From contig CABSMX010000003.1 of the NCBI GenBank assembly GCA_902478945.1, positions 1 to 45,140 on the forward strand: a DNA stretch of 45,140 nt, given 5' to 3'. Position 1 is the first letter of the stretch. Every line of letters starts with the position of its first letter. The notes under the pieces are model-generated. The model made no database searches, was not told the DNA's origin, and saw nothing but the letters and a program-made list of their open reading frames with translations. This stretch comes from an uncultured Collinsella sp. GTDB lineage: Bacteria; Actinomycetota; Coriobacteriia; Coriobacteriales; Coriobacteriaceae. The translations under genes were made by a program, and so were the position numbers. This document shows positions 8,547-17,474 of the stretch, piece by piece.

Positions 8547-8654
8547 GGACGTTCCTTTTCTGCTGGCAGTTGGGGATACTCCTTGGCAATCGACGCATGG
8601 GTGTTCCAACATACAGTTTTTCGATTCCGCATGTATATATGCGCGCTAATGGGT

Positions 8655-8716
8655 TATAAAATCTAAGTCTGAACATAGCAGGTCTGCAATGCGGCTCGGG
8701 CAACCGGGCCGTTTTT
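8655..8716 (+). promoter_or_regulatory. htpG leader: possible -10 box and terminator-like hairpin
   Basis: A TATAAA box lies at 8655-8660. Downstream, GGCTCGG (8693-8699) pairs with CCGGGCC (8704-8710) around a GCAA tetraloop, followed by five T. This has the form of an intrinsic terminator and ends 30 bases before htpG. It may end read-through from the acetyltransferase gene or act as an attenuator in the htpG leader. No CIRCE element was found. Confidence 0.5.
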
Positions 8717-8746
8717 GCGGACGGGGGTAGCGCGAAAGGACTGCAC

Positions 8747-10771
8747 ATGCGTCAATTTAAGACCGAGAGCAAAAAACTGCTCGACCTTATGATCAACTCC
8801 ATCTACACCAATAAGGAAATCTTCCTGCGCGAGCTTATCTCTAACGCGAGCGACGCCGTCGACAAGCTCAACTTTAAGAGCCTGCAGGATCCGAGCGTCA
8901 AGATCGACCAGGGCGACCTGGCCATTCGCGTCTCCTTTGATAAAGACGCCCGCACCATTACCATCTCGGATAACGGCATTGGCATGACCGCCGAGGAGCT
9001 CGAGCGCAATCTGGGCACCATCGCCCATTCCGGCTCCGAGGAGTTTAAGACCGAGAACGCCGAGCAGCAGGGTTCGGATGTCGACATCATCGGCCAGTTT
9101 GGCGTGGGCTTCTACTCGGCTTTTATGGTCGCCAGCCACGTGAAGGTCGTCAGCCGCGCCTATGGCGAGGACACCGCTCACGTGTGGGAGTCTGATGGTC
9201 TTGAGGGTTACACCATCGAAGATGGCGAGCGCGCCGAGCACGGCACCGATGTCATCCTGACGCTGCGTGAGAACGAGAAGCTCGACGCCGACGGCGAGGC
9301 CGAGACCTACGATCGCTTCCTGACCGAGTGGGGCCTCAAGAGCCTGATTCAGCAGTACAGCAACTATGTGCGTTACCCGATTCAGATGATGGTGTCCAAG
9401 AGCCGCCAGAAACCCAAGCCCGAGGACGCCGGCGACGATTACAAGCCCGAGTACGAGGACTACCAGGAGCTCGAGACCGTCAATTCCATGACACCGATCT
9501 GGAAGAAGCGCAGCTCCGATGTCGAGCAGAAGGACTACGACGAGTTCTACAAGTCCACGTTCCACGACTTTGACGATCCTGCGCGCACCATCAGCTTCCA
9601 CGCCGAGGGCACGCTCGAGTATGACGCCCTGCTGTTTGTGCCGGGACGCGCGCCGTTCGATCTGTACAGCAAGGACTACGAGAAGGGTCTGGCGCTCTAC
9701 AGCTCCAACGTCCTGATCATGGAGAAGTGCGACGACCTGCTGCCCGACTACTACAACTTTGTCCGCGGCGTCGTGGATTCCGCCGACGTGTCGCTCAACA
9801 TCTCGCGCGAGACGCTGCAGCAGAACCGTCAGCTCAAGGCCATCGCCAAGCGTGTGGAAAAGAAGATTACCGCCGACCTTGAGGATATGCGTGACAACGA
9901 CCGCGAGGCCTACGAGAAGTTCTTTGAGAACTTTGGCCGCGGCCTTAAGTACGGCATCTACTCGAGCTATGGCATGAAGGCCGATGAGCTCGCCGACCTG
10001 TTGCTGTTCTGGTCTGCCAAGGAACAGAAGATGATTACCCTGGCCGAGTATGCCAAGGGCATGCCCGAGGATCAGAAGGCCATCTACTACGCCGCCGGCG
10101 ACTCGCGTGAGCGCTTGGCCAAGATGCCCGTGGTAAAGGGCGTGCTCGACCGCGGCTATGACGTGCTGCTGCTGACGCAGGATGTGGATGAGTTCACGTT
10201 CCAGGCCATGCGTGAGTACGTTGCCGCCGATATGCCCAAGATCTATGAGGACGATGCTGCCCGCGAGGCTGCCGAGAAGGCCGTTGCCGACGGTGCTGAG
10301 CCCGAGGTCGAGGATCGTCACCTGGAGCTCAAGAACGTCGCGACCGGTGATCTTGACCTGGCGACCGAGGACGAGAAGAAGGAGGCCGAGGACGCCACCA
10401 AGGAGAACGAGGACCTCTTTAGCGCCATGAAGGAGGCGCTCGGCGACAAGGTCGAGAAGGTCGCCGTCTCTGCGCGCCTGACCGATGCTCCCGCGTGCAT
10501 CACCACCGAGGGCCCGCTTTCGCTCGAGATGGAGAAGGTGCTCCAGAAGGGTCCCGAGGGCGCGCCCGACGGTATGCCCAAGAGCCAGCGCGTGCTCGAG
10601 CTCAACGCCAAGCACCCGGTCTTTGCCAAGCTCGTCGCTGCTCAGAAGGCGGGCGACGCCGACAAGATCAAGCAGTACTCCGGCCTGCTCTATGACCAGG
10701 CTCTGCTGGTCGAGGGTGTTCTGCCCGAGGACCCCGTGGCCTTCGCGGCGGCTGTCTGCAACTTGATGTAG
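8747..10771 (+). CDS. htpG: Molecular chaperone HtpG (Hsp90 family)
   Basis: A 674-residue cytosolic ATP-dependent chaperone. The GHKL ATPase domain is at the N-terminus: ELISNASDAVDKL carries the Asn/Asp that bind Mg-ATP, followed by DNGIGM and the lid motif GQFGVGFYSAFMVA. The middle domain has the catalytic-arginine segment SRETLQQNRQLK. The C-terminal region contains a highly acidic stretch around 530-560 (EDEKKEAEDATKENEDL). The length is longer than the E. coli protein (~624). Start ATG 8747 follows AAAGGA. It is a single-gene unit, with palindromes following its stop. Confidence 0.97.
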   Translation: MRQFKTESKKLLDLMINSIYTNKEIFLRELISNASDAVDKLNFKSLQDPSVKIDQGDLAIRVSFDKDARTITISDNGIGMTAEELERNLGTIAHSGSEEFKTENAEQQGSDVDIIGQFGVGFYSAFMVASHVKVVSRAYGEDTAHVWESDGLEGYTIEDGERAEHGTDVILTLRENEKLDADGEAETYDRFLTEWGLKSLIQQYSNYVRYPIQMMVSKSRQKPKPEDAGDDYKPEYEDYQELETVNSMTPIWKKRSSDVEQKDYDEFYKSTFHDFDDPARTISFHAEGTLEYDALLFVPGRAPFDLYSKDYEKGLALYSSNVLIMEKCDDLLPDYYNFVRGVVDSADVSLNISRETLQQNRQLKAIAKRVEKKITADLEDMRDNDREAYEKFFENFGRGLKYGIYSSYGMKADELADLLLFWSAKEQKMITLAEYAKGMPEDQKAIYYAAGDSRERLAKMPVVKGVLDRGYDVLLLTQDVDEFTFQAMREYVAADMPKIYEDDAAREAAEKAVADGAEPEVEDRHLELKNVATGDLDLATEDEKKEAEDATKENEDLFSAMKEALGDKVEKVAVSARLTDAPACITTEGPLSLEMEKVLQKGPEGAPDGMPKSQRVLELNAKHPVFAKLVAAQKAGDADKIKQYSGLLYDQALLVEGVLPEDPVAFAAAVCNLM

Positions 10772-10778
10772 TTAGGTA

Positions 10779-10806
10779 GTTACGCGGTTTTACCAAACCG
10801 CGTAAC
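10779..10806. terminator. Inverted repeat after htpG, possible terminator
   Basis: Arms GTTACGCGGTTT (10779-10790) and AAACCGCGTAAC (10795-10806) are perfect 12-base complements around a TACC loop. There is no T-run, so termination is inferred from position eight bases after the stop. Confidence 0.5.
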
Positions 10807-10819
10807 AGCTCGACGCTGC

Positions 10820-10917
10820 AAACGCCCCTAAGCGGCAATCTGACGTTCAATCGTCGGTCGCGTACCGAAGTACGCTTCCCTCCTCTTTCGCGTCACCTTG
10901 CTCGCTTAGGGGCGTTT
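10820..10917. repeat. Long-loop palindromic element downstream of htpG
   Basis: Arms 10820-10834 and 10903-10917 are perfect 15-base complements (AAACGCCCCTAAGCG) around a 68-base loop. The loop contains a second hairpin (GCGTAC at 10860-10865 with GTACGC at 10870-10875). The right arm is followed by TTCG, so it could also terminate transcription. It is one of several large palindromes in the window. Confidence 0.75.
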
Positions 10918-10960
10918 TCGCTGACTTATGCTCAACCAGCGACGCTTTCGTGGTCCTAAG

Positions 10961-11016
10961 TAGTCATTGGGGACGTTCTTGTTTGACTAGTCATTTAAGA
11001 ACGTCCCCGATGACTA
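10961..11016. repeat. Palindromic intergenic element with GGGGACGTTC core
   Basis: Arms 10961-10980 and 10997-11016 are 20 bases long with one G:T wobble. The core GGGGACGTTCTT is complementary to AAGAACGTCCCC. The loop holds the palindrome ACTAGT. A degenerate partial copy (GGGACGTTCCTT) lies just after the acetyltransferase stop at about 8548. The remainder of 10772-11202 has no other gene that I can see. Confidence 0.75.
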
Positions 11017-11202
11017 TTTGAATTGCTAATTTGTGCGGGTTGTGGTTTTGTGACCTGCTGAAATTTAGGATACTGTACAACTGTACGCTAACTCATCTTC
11101 GTAGTATATTGCTACCCGCAAAACTCAATACCATTGTGCTCTGAGACGCTAAAGCGCCTACGTACAATGGTTATCGATAGTACGATTCGATTTAACGACA
11201 GG

Positions 11203-13983
11203 ATGGATGGTCCAAGCGTGAGTCTCGGCAGCAAACTATCCAATGCAAAGGTGTCCTTTGCGATATTTAAGCGCGACATTAAGCGACTGCTTGTGAACCC
11301 CGTCGCCTTGGTGGTTACCCTTGGCGTGTGCGTTATTCCCTCGCTGTATGCCTGGTACAACATCGTGGCCAACTGGGATCCGTACGGAAATACCCAGGGT
11401 ATCAAGATTGCCATCGCCAACAACGATCGGGGCACCCAAAACGACTTGGTGGGCGAGCTCAACGCGGGCGATCAGGTTGTCGATCAGCTCAAGGAGAACG
11501 ATCAGCTGGGCTGGACCTTCGTCGATTCGGCGTCCGATGCCAAGGAGGGCGTCGAGAGCGGTGAGTACTATGCGGCCATCGTAATCCCCAAGAACTTCTC
11601 GGATAACCTGGTTTCGATGCTCGACGGCAACTACCATCAGCCCAAGCTTACGTACTACGTCAATGAGAAGAAGAGCGCCATTGCACCCAAGGTTACCGAC
11701 ACCGGTGCAAGCACCATCGAGAAGCAGATCAACTCGGAATTTGTCTCCACGGTGGGCGAGACCGTTGCCAGTATTGCCAAGGATGCCGGAGTCGATTTAA
11801 AGGACAAGGCAACCCAGACTCAGGATTCGTTGGCAAGTTCTGTCTCCGAGGCATCCGATACCTTGGGCGAGGTGCGCGATTCGATTGGCGACATGAATGC
11901 CGCCATCGATAAGACGAGTGGCGCTATCGCCTCGGCTGATGCGGCACTTGCCGGCATGCAGGGTCAGGCGCCGTCACTGACGCAGGCGATCTCTCAGGGC
12001 AACGACCTGCTGGGTGAAGCTCGCACCACGGCGGGTAACTCCATCACCTCGCTCTCCAAGGCGCTCTCGGAAGGCAGCCTTGCGCTCACCAAGACGTCGG
12101 CCTCCGCGAACGCTGCCATCGGCAAGCTGACGGGCACGGTCACATCTACGACCACCCGCATCGACAACTCGCTCGAGTCTCTCCAAGCGACGATTGACCA
12201 CAATAAGGCCGTTATCGGGCACTTGGAAATTCTCGTCAATGACACGTCGACAGGTTCCAAGGAAATTGACGCGCGCATTGTATCGACCATCGATTTGCTC
12301 CGCGAGCAGAATGAAAAGCTTCAGAGCATCAAGGACGGTCTGTCTGCGCAGTCGAGCGCCATGGCGAATGACGCCGCGGCTGTCTCGGGTGCCAGCGACG
12401 CTATCAATAACGCAATTCAGACCGGTGCGACCAACCTTGGCCAGGCCCAGACGGACCTGGGTCAAAACGCGCTGTCGAAGGCCTCGAGCGCGCTTGATTC
12501 ATTTGCCGCCGTCTCGGGTGATCTGACGGGAATCGTATCTGGCCTTACGCCCACGATTGCAAGTGCGCGCGGTACGCTTTCGCAGCTTAACGCTACGCTC
12601 GGCCAGGCCAAGACCACACTGTCCCAGACCGATTCCTCGCTTGCCAAGGTCCAGGACAAGCTCGCAACCGCCGCCAACGACATCGCGGCGCTACAGACCT
12701 CCGAGTCCATGGGCGAGCTGGCCGACCTGATGGGCGTCGACGTCAATGACGTCGCAGACTTCATGGCATCTCCGGTTGAGCTCGCGTCCAAGTCGATCTA
12801 TCCGGTTAAGAGCTTCGGCTCGGGCATTGCCCCGTTCTATACCAACCTGGCGCTTTGGGTGGGCGGCTACGTGCTTATCGCCATCTACAAGCTCGAGGTC
12901 GACCGCGAAGGCATCGGCAGCTTTACCGCGCGTCAGGGCTACTTTGGCCGCTGGTTGCTCCTGGTGATCCTGGGCGCGTTGCAGGCCATCATCGTTACGG
13001 TAGGCGATCTGGTGATTGGCGTGCAGTGCGTCAGCCCGCTGCTGTTCGTGCTGGGCGGCATCGCCATTTCGTTCACCTACGTCAATATCATCTATGCGCT
13101 GTCCACCACGTTTAAGCATATCGGCAAGGCTATCGGCGTCATTCTCGTCATCGTGCAGATCCCGGGTTCGTCGGGCATGTACCCCATCGAGATGATGCCC
13201 GGCTTCTTCCAGTGGCTGCACCCGCTGCTGCCCTTTACCTACGGCATCAATCTGCTGCGCGAGACGGTCGGCGGCATGTATTCGTTCAACTACCTGTTTA
13301 ACCTGTGCATTCTGGGCGTGTTCTTGATCGTGGCGCTCTTTATCGGCCTGCAGCTGCGTCCGCTGCTGCTCAACCTTAACCTGCTCTTTGATAAACAGCT
13401 TTCCACGACCGGTATGATGATTTGCGAGTCCAACGACCTGCCGCGCCAGCGCTACTCGCTGCGCACGGCCATGCGTGTCATGCTCGATTCCGATTCGTAC
13501 CGTCGCGAACTGCTCGATCATGCGGTCGCCTTTGAACATCGCTACCCGTACTACATCAAGGGCGGTTTTGCCGCCGTGGTGGGCGTTCAGGTCCTGCTCT
13601 TTGTCCTGTCGACGGTTCTCGATATCGACAATAACGGCAAGATCATCCTGCTTGTCATTTGGATTATCTCGGTTATTGCCATCTGCGGCTGGCTTATCAA
13701 TATCGAATATATCCGCGCGAGCCTCAATACCCAGATGCGCATCTCGGCGCTTTCGGATGAGGACCTGCGTCGCGAGATGCGCGAACACACGGCCGCCATT
13801 CCTGCCGCCCGCCACATGTTTGGCCTCAACGCCAGCGAGCGTGGTGCCAAGGGCGGCGATCAATCCACGGGCCGCTTGCCGCATATCGGCTCGCACCATA
13901 AATCTCAGGGCAGCGACAGCACAGCCACAAATGATGGAGATACCACCGCGCTTGGCAAGCACTCCAAAGGAGGTGAGGCATAA
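11203..13983 (+). CDS. YhgE/Pip family membrane protein (first of a tandem pair)
   Basis: A ~926-residue membrane protein of the YhgE/Pip (phage infection protein) family. After a short cytoplasmic N-terminus and the hallmark helix NPVALVVTLGVCVIPSLYAWYNI comes WDPYGNTQGIKIAIANND, then a long (~490-residue) extracellular, Ser/Ala-rich, probably coiled-coil region. A C-terminal block of about five to six helices follows, resembling an ABC-2 permease. Another hydrophobic pair lies near the C-terminus before a Ser/Gly-rich polar tail. The start is uncertain: ATG 11203, ATG 11167 and GTG 11218 are all in frame and none has a good ribosome site; the conserved part begins near codon 13. Members are linked to type VII-like secretion and phage adsorption, but the biochemical function is unknown. 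The second pip gene starts directly at its stop. Confidence 0.85.
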   Translation: MDGPSVSLGSKLSNAKVSFAIFKRDIKRLLVNPVALVVTLGVCVIPSLYAWYNIVANWDPYGNTQGIKIAIANNDRGTQNDLVGELNAGDQVVDQLKENDQLGWTFVDSASDAKEGVESGEYYAAIVIPKNFSDNLVSMLDGNYHQPKLTYYVNEKKSAIAPKVTDTGASTIEKQINSEFVSTVGETVASIAKDAGVDLKDKATQTQDSLASSVSEASDTLGEVRDSIGDMNAAIDKTSGAIASADAALAGMQGQAPSLTQAISQGNDLLGEARTTAGNSITSLSKALSEGSLALTKTSASANAAIGKLTGTVTSTTTRIDNSLESLQATIDHNKAVIGHLEILVNDTSTGSKEIDARIVSTIDLLREQNEKLQSIKDGLSAQSSAMANDAAAVSGASDAINNAIQTGATNLGQAQTDLGQNALSKASSALDSFAAVSGDLTGIVSGLTPTIASARGTLSQLNATLGQAKTTLSQTDSSLAKVQDKLATAANDIAALQTSESMGELADLMGVDVNDVADFMASPVELASKSIYPVKSFGSGIAPFYTNLALWVGGYVLIAIYKLEVDREGIGSFTARQGYFGRWLLLVILGALQAIIVTVGDLVIGVQCVSPLLFVLGGIAISFTYVNIIYALSTTFKHIGKAIGVILVIVQIPGSSGMYPIEMMPGFFQWLHPLLPFTYGINLLRETVGGMYSFNYLFNLCILGVFLIVALFIGLQLRPLLLNLNLLFDKQLSTTGMMICESNDLPRQRYSLRTAMRVMLDSDSYRRELLDHAVAFEHRYPYYIKGGFAAVVGVQVLLFVLSTVLDIDNNGKIILLVIWIISVIAICGWLINIEYIRASLNTQMRISALSDEDLRREMREHTAAIPAARHMFGLNASERGAKGGDQSTGRLPHIGSHHKSQGSDSTATNDGDTTALGKHSKGGEA

Positions 13984-16173
13984 ATGAAGAACATCCTGCA
14001 TCTGTTTAAGCGCGATGTCCAAAACGTGTCTCGCTCCGTGATTGGCTTGGTTGTCGTGATGGGCCTCATTATCGTACCGTGTCTGTACGCGTGGTTTAAC
14101 ATCGCCGGCAGCTGGGATCCGTACGGCAACACCGGCAATCTTAAGATCGCCGTGGTCAACACCGATGAGGGTTACGAGAGCGATTTGATCCCCGTCGAGG
14201 TTAACGTGGGCGAAAACGTGACCGCCACCCTACGCGGCAACGAGAGCTTCGATTGGGTTGTGCTTAACGATCGCGAAAAGGCTATCGAGGGCGTTAAGTC
14301 GGGCGCGTACTATGCTGCCGTCGTTATCCCCAAAACGTTTAGCTCCGACATGATGACGCTTTTCTCGACCGACGTGAAACACGCCGATATCGAGTTTTAC
14401 GAGAACCAGAAGGCCAACGCCATCGCGCAGATCGTGACCGAGAAGGGTTCGAGCGCCGTTCAGAGCCAGGTTAACGAAACTTTTACCGAGACCATTACGA
14501 GCATCGGTCTTAAGACGGTGTCCAGCCTGCTCGATTACATGAGCACCGACCAGGTCAGCAACTTTATCGCCAATCTGTCCTCGACGCTTGGCGATTCGAT
14601 TGAGGACCTGCGAGACGTTCAGGCCAGCGCAACGTCGCTTGCGGGCATTTTGAGCTCCACGTCCGATTCGCTGACGTCGGCGGGCGGTATGCTCAAGCAG
14701 TCCGGATCGACCGAGGAGTCGGTGAAGCAGCTCATGCAGCATGCCGAGAGCGGTATTGCCGATTCCGAGCAGGCGCTCAAGTCTGCCAGCGATGCGATCG
14801 ATGCTGCTATTGATGGGAGCGCGGGTTCGTTCGATAACGTTTCTACCGAGCTCGCAAAGGCATTCGACGCTGCAAACCAGCATGTCGATCTTACGGTGTC
14901 TCAGCTCAACGATGGCGCAGCGTCACTCAATACGCGTGCCGACGAGATTGATGCCACGGCCGATAAGCTCCGCAGTCTTGCTAGCCAGGTGAGTAACGAT
15001 AAGCTCAAGGCAGGGCTTGAGGACGCGGCTGCCGAGCTTGATAAAACCGCGACGGAGTACCGCAACAATGCCAATGAGCTGACGAATATCGCGACGTCGC
15101 TCAAGAAGAGTATGGCAGAGGTTAACAAATCGCGTGCCGAGGTCGATCAGGCAATCGCGGATGCCAAGGCTGGTATCTCGGGCGCCAAGATTGACTACGA
15201 CTCTACGTTTTCGGTCAAGGCCAAAGAACTCAAGAAGACTATTTCGGGCGTTTTGGACTCGCTTGATGGCATCTCGGGCGACCTGGATAGCGCCGTAGAC
15301 GGCCTGACCGCTGCTTCCGGTTCGCTGGCAAAGGGCCTCTCCAAGGCTGCAAAGCTGGTCAACAAGGCTTCCGATCAGCTGGGCGAGGCGTCGGACAAGA
15401 TCAGCGCGTTTAAGGACGAGCTCGACGGCGCCTTGATGTCGGATGACCTCGCTACGATCAAGACGATGATCGGCAATGATCCCGAGGGTCTGGCCGTGTC
15501 GCTTTCCGGCCCCGTCGCGCTCGACCGCAAGCCGGTCTATCCGATCCGCAACTACGGTTCGGCCATGGCACCGTTCTACACGATTCTGTCGCTCTGGGTC
15601 GGCTCGATCGTACTGGCAGCCATGATGAAGGTCTCGGTTGACGATGAGCTTATCAATGAGCTCATCCCCGTACGCCTGCACGAGATCTATCTGGGCCGTT
15701 ACCTGTTCTTTGGCGGTTTGGCTCTGCTGCAGGCAACGCTCGTGTGCGCGGGCGACATTCTGTTCTTTGGCATTCAGTGCGACAACCCGCTGCAGTTTGT
15801 GCTGGCGGGCTGGGTCGCGAGTCTCGTGTTCTCCAATATCGTCTACACGCTTACGGTGTCGTTTGGTGATATCGGCAAGGCGCTCGCGGTCGTGCTGTTG
15901 GTCATGCAGGTCGGCGGTTCGGGCGGCACGTTCCCCATCGAGATGACCGGCCCCGTGTTCCAGGCGATTTATCCGTTCCTGCCGTTTACTCACGGCATCA
16001 ACGCCATGCACGCCGCCATGGCCGGTGCCTACCATATGGAGTACTGGGTCGAGCTGGGCATTCTGGCGAGCTATCTGATTCCGTCGCTGGCCCTGGGCGT
16101 CGTCTTCCGCCGCCCAGTCATCAAAGCCAACGACTGGATTATCGAAAAGCTGGAGGCAACTAAGTTGATCTAG
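13984..16173 (+). CDS. YhgE/Pip family membrane protein (second of a tandem pair)
   Basis: A 729-residue paralogue of the upstream gene, sharing the N-terminal helix IVPCLYAWFNIAGSWDPYGNT and the C-terminal multi-helix block (FPIEMTGPVFQ, PFLPFTHGINAMHAAMAG). Its extracellular coiled-coil section is about 350 residues, shorter than in the first protein, and it lacks the extra C-terminal extension. ATG 13984 directly follows the upstream TAA, with AAGGAGG inside the preceding gene, so the two are translationally coupled. This suggests a heteromeric complex spanning the envelope; that is inference. Confidence 0.88.
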   Translation: MKNILHLFKRDVQNVSRSVIGLVVVMGLIIVPCLYAWFNIAGSWDPYGNTGNLKIAVVNTDEGYESDLIPVEVNVGENVTATLRGNESFDWVVLNDREKAIEGVKSGAYYAAVVIPKTFSSDMMTLFSTDVKHADIEFYENQKANAIAQIVTEKGSSAVQSQVNETFTETITSIGLKTVSSLLDYMSTDQVSNFIANLSSTLGDSIEDLRDVQASATSLAGILSSTSDSLTSAGGMLKQSGSTEESVKQLMQHAESGIADSEQALKSASDAIDAAIDGSAGSFDNVSTELAKAFDAANQHVDLTVSQLNDGAASLNTRADEIDATADKLRSLASQVSNDKLKAGLEDAAAELDKTATEYRNNANELTNIATSLKKSMAEVNKSRAEVDQAIADAKAGISGAKIDYDSTFSVKAKELKKTISGVLDSLDGISGDLDSAVDGLTAASGSLAKGLSKAAKLVNKASDQLGEASDKISAFKDELDGALMSDDLATIKTMIGNDPEGLAVSLSGPVALDRKPVYPIRNYGSAMAPFYTILSLWVGSIVLAAMMKVSVDDELINELIPVRLHEIYLGRYLFFGGLALLQATLVCAGDILFFGIQCDNPLQFVLAGWVASLVFSNIVYTLTVSFGDIGKALAVVLLVMQVGGSGGTFPIEMTGPVFQAIYPFLPFTHGINAMHAAMAGAYHMEYWVELGILASYLIPSLALGVVFRRPVIKANDWIIEKLEATKLI

Positions 16174-16269
16174 TTCAGCCACGTAAACGCCGTCGGAACA
16201 TCGAGGTCTTCCAACCCGATGCTTTAGCGTAGTGAATTGCGTGGGCTGCTTGGTTGTTGCTACAGTAGC

Positions 16270-16304
16270 GGGGCGTGCCGGGGGTCCGGTGCGCCCCGTT
16301 TTTA
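16270..16304 (+). terminator. Intrinsic terminator after the pip pair
   Basis: GGGGCGTGCCGG (16270-16281) pairs with CCGGTGCGCCCC (16286-16297), including two wobble pairs, followed by TTTTT. Confidence 0.85.
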
Positions 16305-16374
16305 TTTGACCATGAGGCGGCACGCAGCCATACGCGTGCGGACACCACGCCCAGATTGAGTGTGAGGATGTTCC

Positions 16375-17358
16375 ATGGCCCAAAATTCCGTTGATGAAAT
16401 CGAGAATATGCCCGATAGCCCTGTAGCCCGTGAGGATTTGGGCGCGGGCGGCACCTTTCGCGGCGCCGGCGCTCGCTCGCCGCTGTTCTGGAAGGTTCTG
16501 CTCCTTTCGGTGGCGGTCATCTGGGGCTACTCCTTTACCACTATGAAGGACGCACTCGACACCATTCCGGTGTTCGAGCTGCTCTATATTCGTTTTCTTC
16601 CCGCAGCGCTGGTCATGCTTGTTATCTTTCGCAAGCGTATTGCCGCCCACCTTAACGCTCGCAATCTGATTGTTGGTCTGAGCATGGGCGCGCTCATGTG
16701 GGCAGCCTATGCCCTGCAGACGGTCGGTCTGGCTCAGACCACGGCGGGTAAGAATGCTTTTTTGACGGGCACGTATTGCATCCTCGTGCCGTTCGCGAGC
16801 TATTTTCTGAGCGGCGAAAAACTTACCCGCTATAACCTGGGAGCGGCACTGCTGTGCTTGGCGGGCATTGGCTTGGTGGCGCTCGATAGCGTCGAGTTCA
16901 ACATCGGTGACGTCATTACGCTGGCAGGCGCGGTCTTCTTCGCCATCCAGATGGCGGTGACCGCCAAGTACGGTCGCAAAATGGACATCAACGTTATCAC
17001 GTTTTGGATGTTTGTGGGCAACGGCGTGCTGAGCCTGGTCTCGTCGCTGTTATTCGAGACCCAAGCGCCTCTGTCCGTGTGGACGCCGAACTTTATCGGT
17101 GTGATGGCGTTTCTCTCGGTGGGCTGCACATGCGTGGCTCTGCTCATCCAAAACGTCGGCCTGGCGCATGTTCCGGCCTCGACGGGCTCGCTGCTCCTTT
17201 CGATGGAGTCGCCTTCGGGTGTGCTGTTCTCGGTGCTGCTGATGGGGGAGGCGCTCACCTCGCGCCTGCTTGTCGGCTTCGTGCTTATCTTCCTGTCGAT
17301 TATCTTGAGCGAGACTCACTTCGATTTTTTGCGCAAAAAGCCGCGCCCGCAATTGTAA
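16375..17358 (+). CDS. EamA-family (DMT superfamily) transporter
   Basis: A 327-residue inner-membrane protein with about ten hydrophobic helices arranged as two EamA repeats (about residues 40-175 and 180-320). An early segment, VIWGYSFTTMKDALDTIPVFELLYIRF is the typical first repeat start. The polar ~35-residue N-terminal tail is longer than usual. The start is ATG 16375. Such proteins export metabolites or amino acids; the substrate is not predictable. A strong terminator follows, so it is a single-gene unit. Confidence 0.88.
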   Translation: MAQNSVDEIENMPDSPVAREDLGAGGTFRGAGARSPLFWKVLLLSVAVIWGYSFTTMKDALDTIPVFELLYIRFLPAALVMLVIFRKRIAAHLNARNLIVGLSMGALMWAAYALQTVGLAQTTAGKNAFLTGTYCILVPFASYFLSGEKLTRYNLGAALLCLAGIGLVALDSVEFNIGDVITLAGAVFFAIQMAVTAKYGRKMDINVITFWMFVGNGVLSLVSSLLFETQAPLSVWTPNFIGVMAFLSVGCTCVALLIQNVGLAHVPASTGSLLLSMESPSGVLFSVLLMGEALTSRLLVGFVLIFLSIILSETHFDFLRKKPRPQL

Positions 17359-17370
17359 ACAACTTGTTGC

Positions 17371-17397
17371 GCCGCCTCCCAGGGCGGCATTTTTTTA
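17371..17397 (+). terminator. Intrinsic terminator after the EamA gene
   Basis: GCCGCC (17371-17376) pairs with GGCGGC (17383-17388) and is followed by seven T. Confidence 0.9.
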
Positions 17398-17474
17398 TGC
17401 GCCGCCCTTAAAGTTGTACCTTGCACTTTACGTTATCAAAGTGCTCGCTGCAAAAACGTTACTGGAGGGCATCT

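Noticed and set aside
8655..8746. CIRCE heat-shock element before htpG
   Set aside because: The TTAGCACTC-N9-GAGTGCTAA palindrome is absent.
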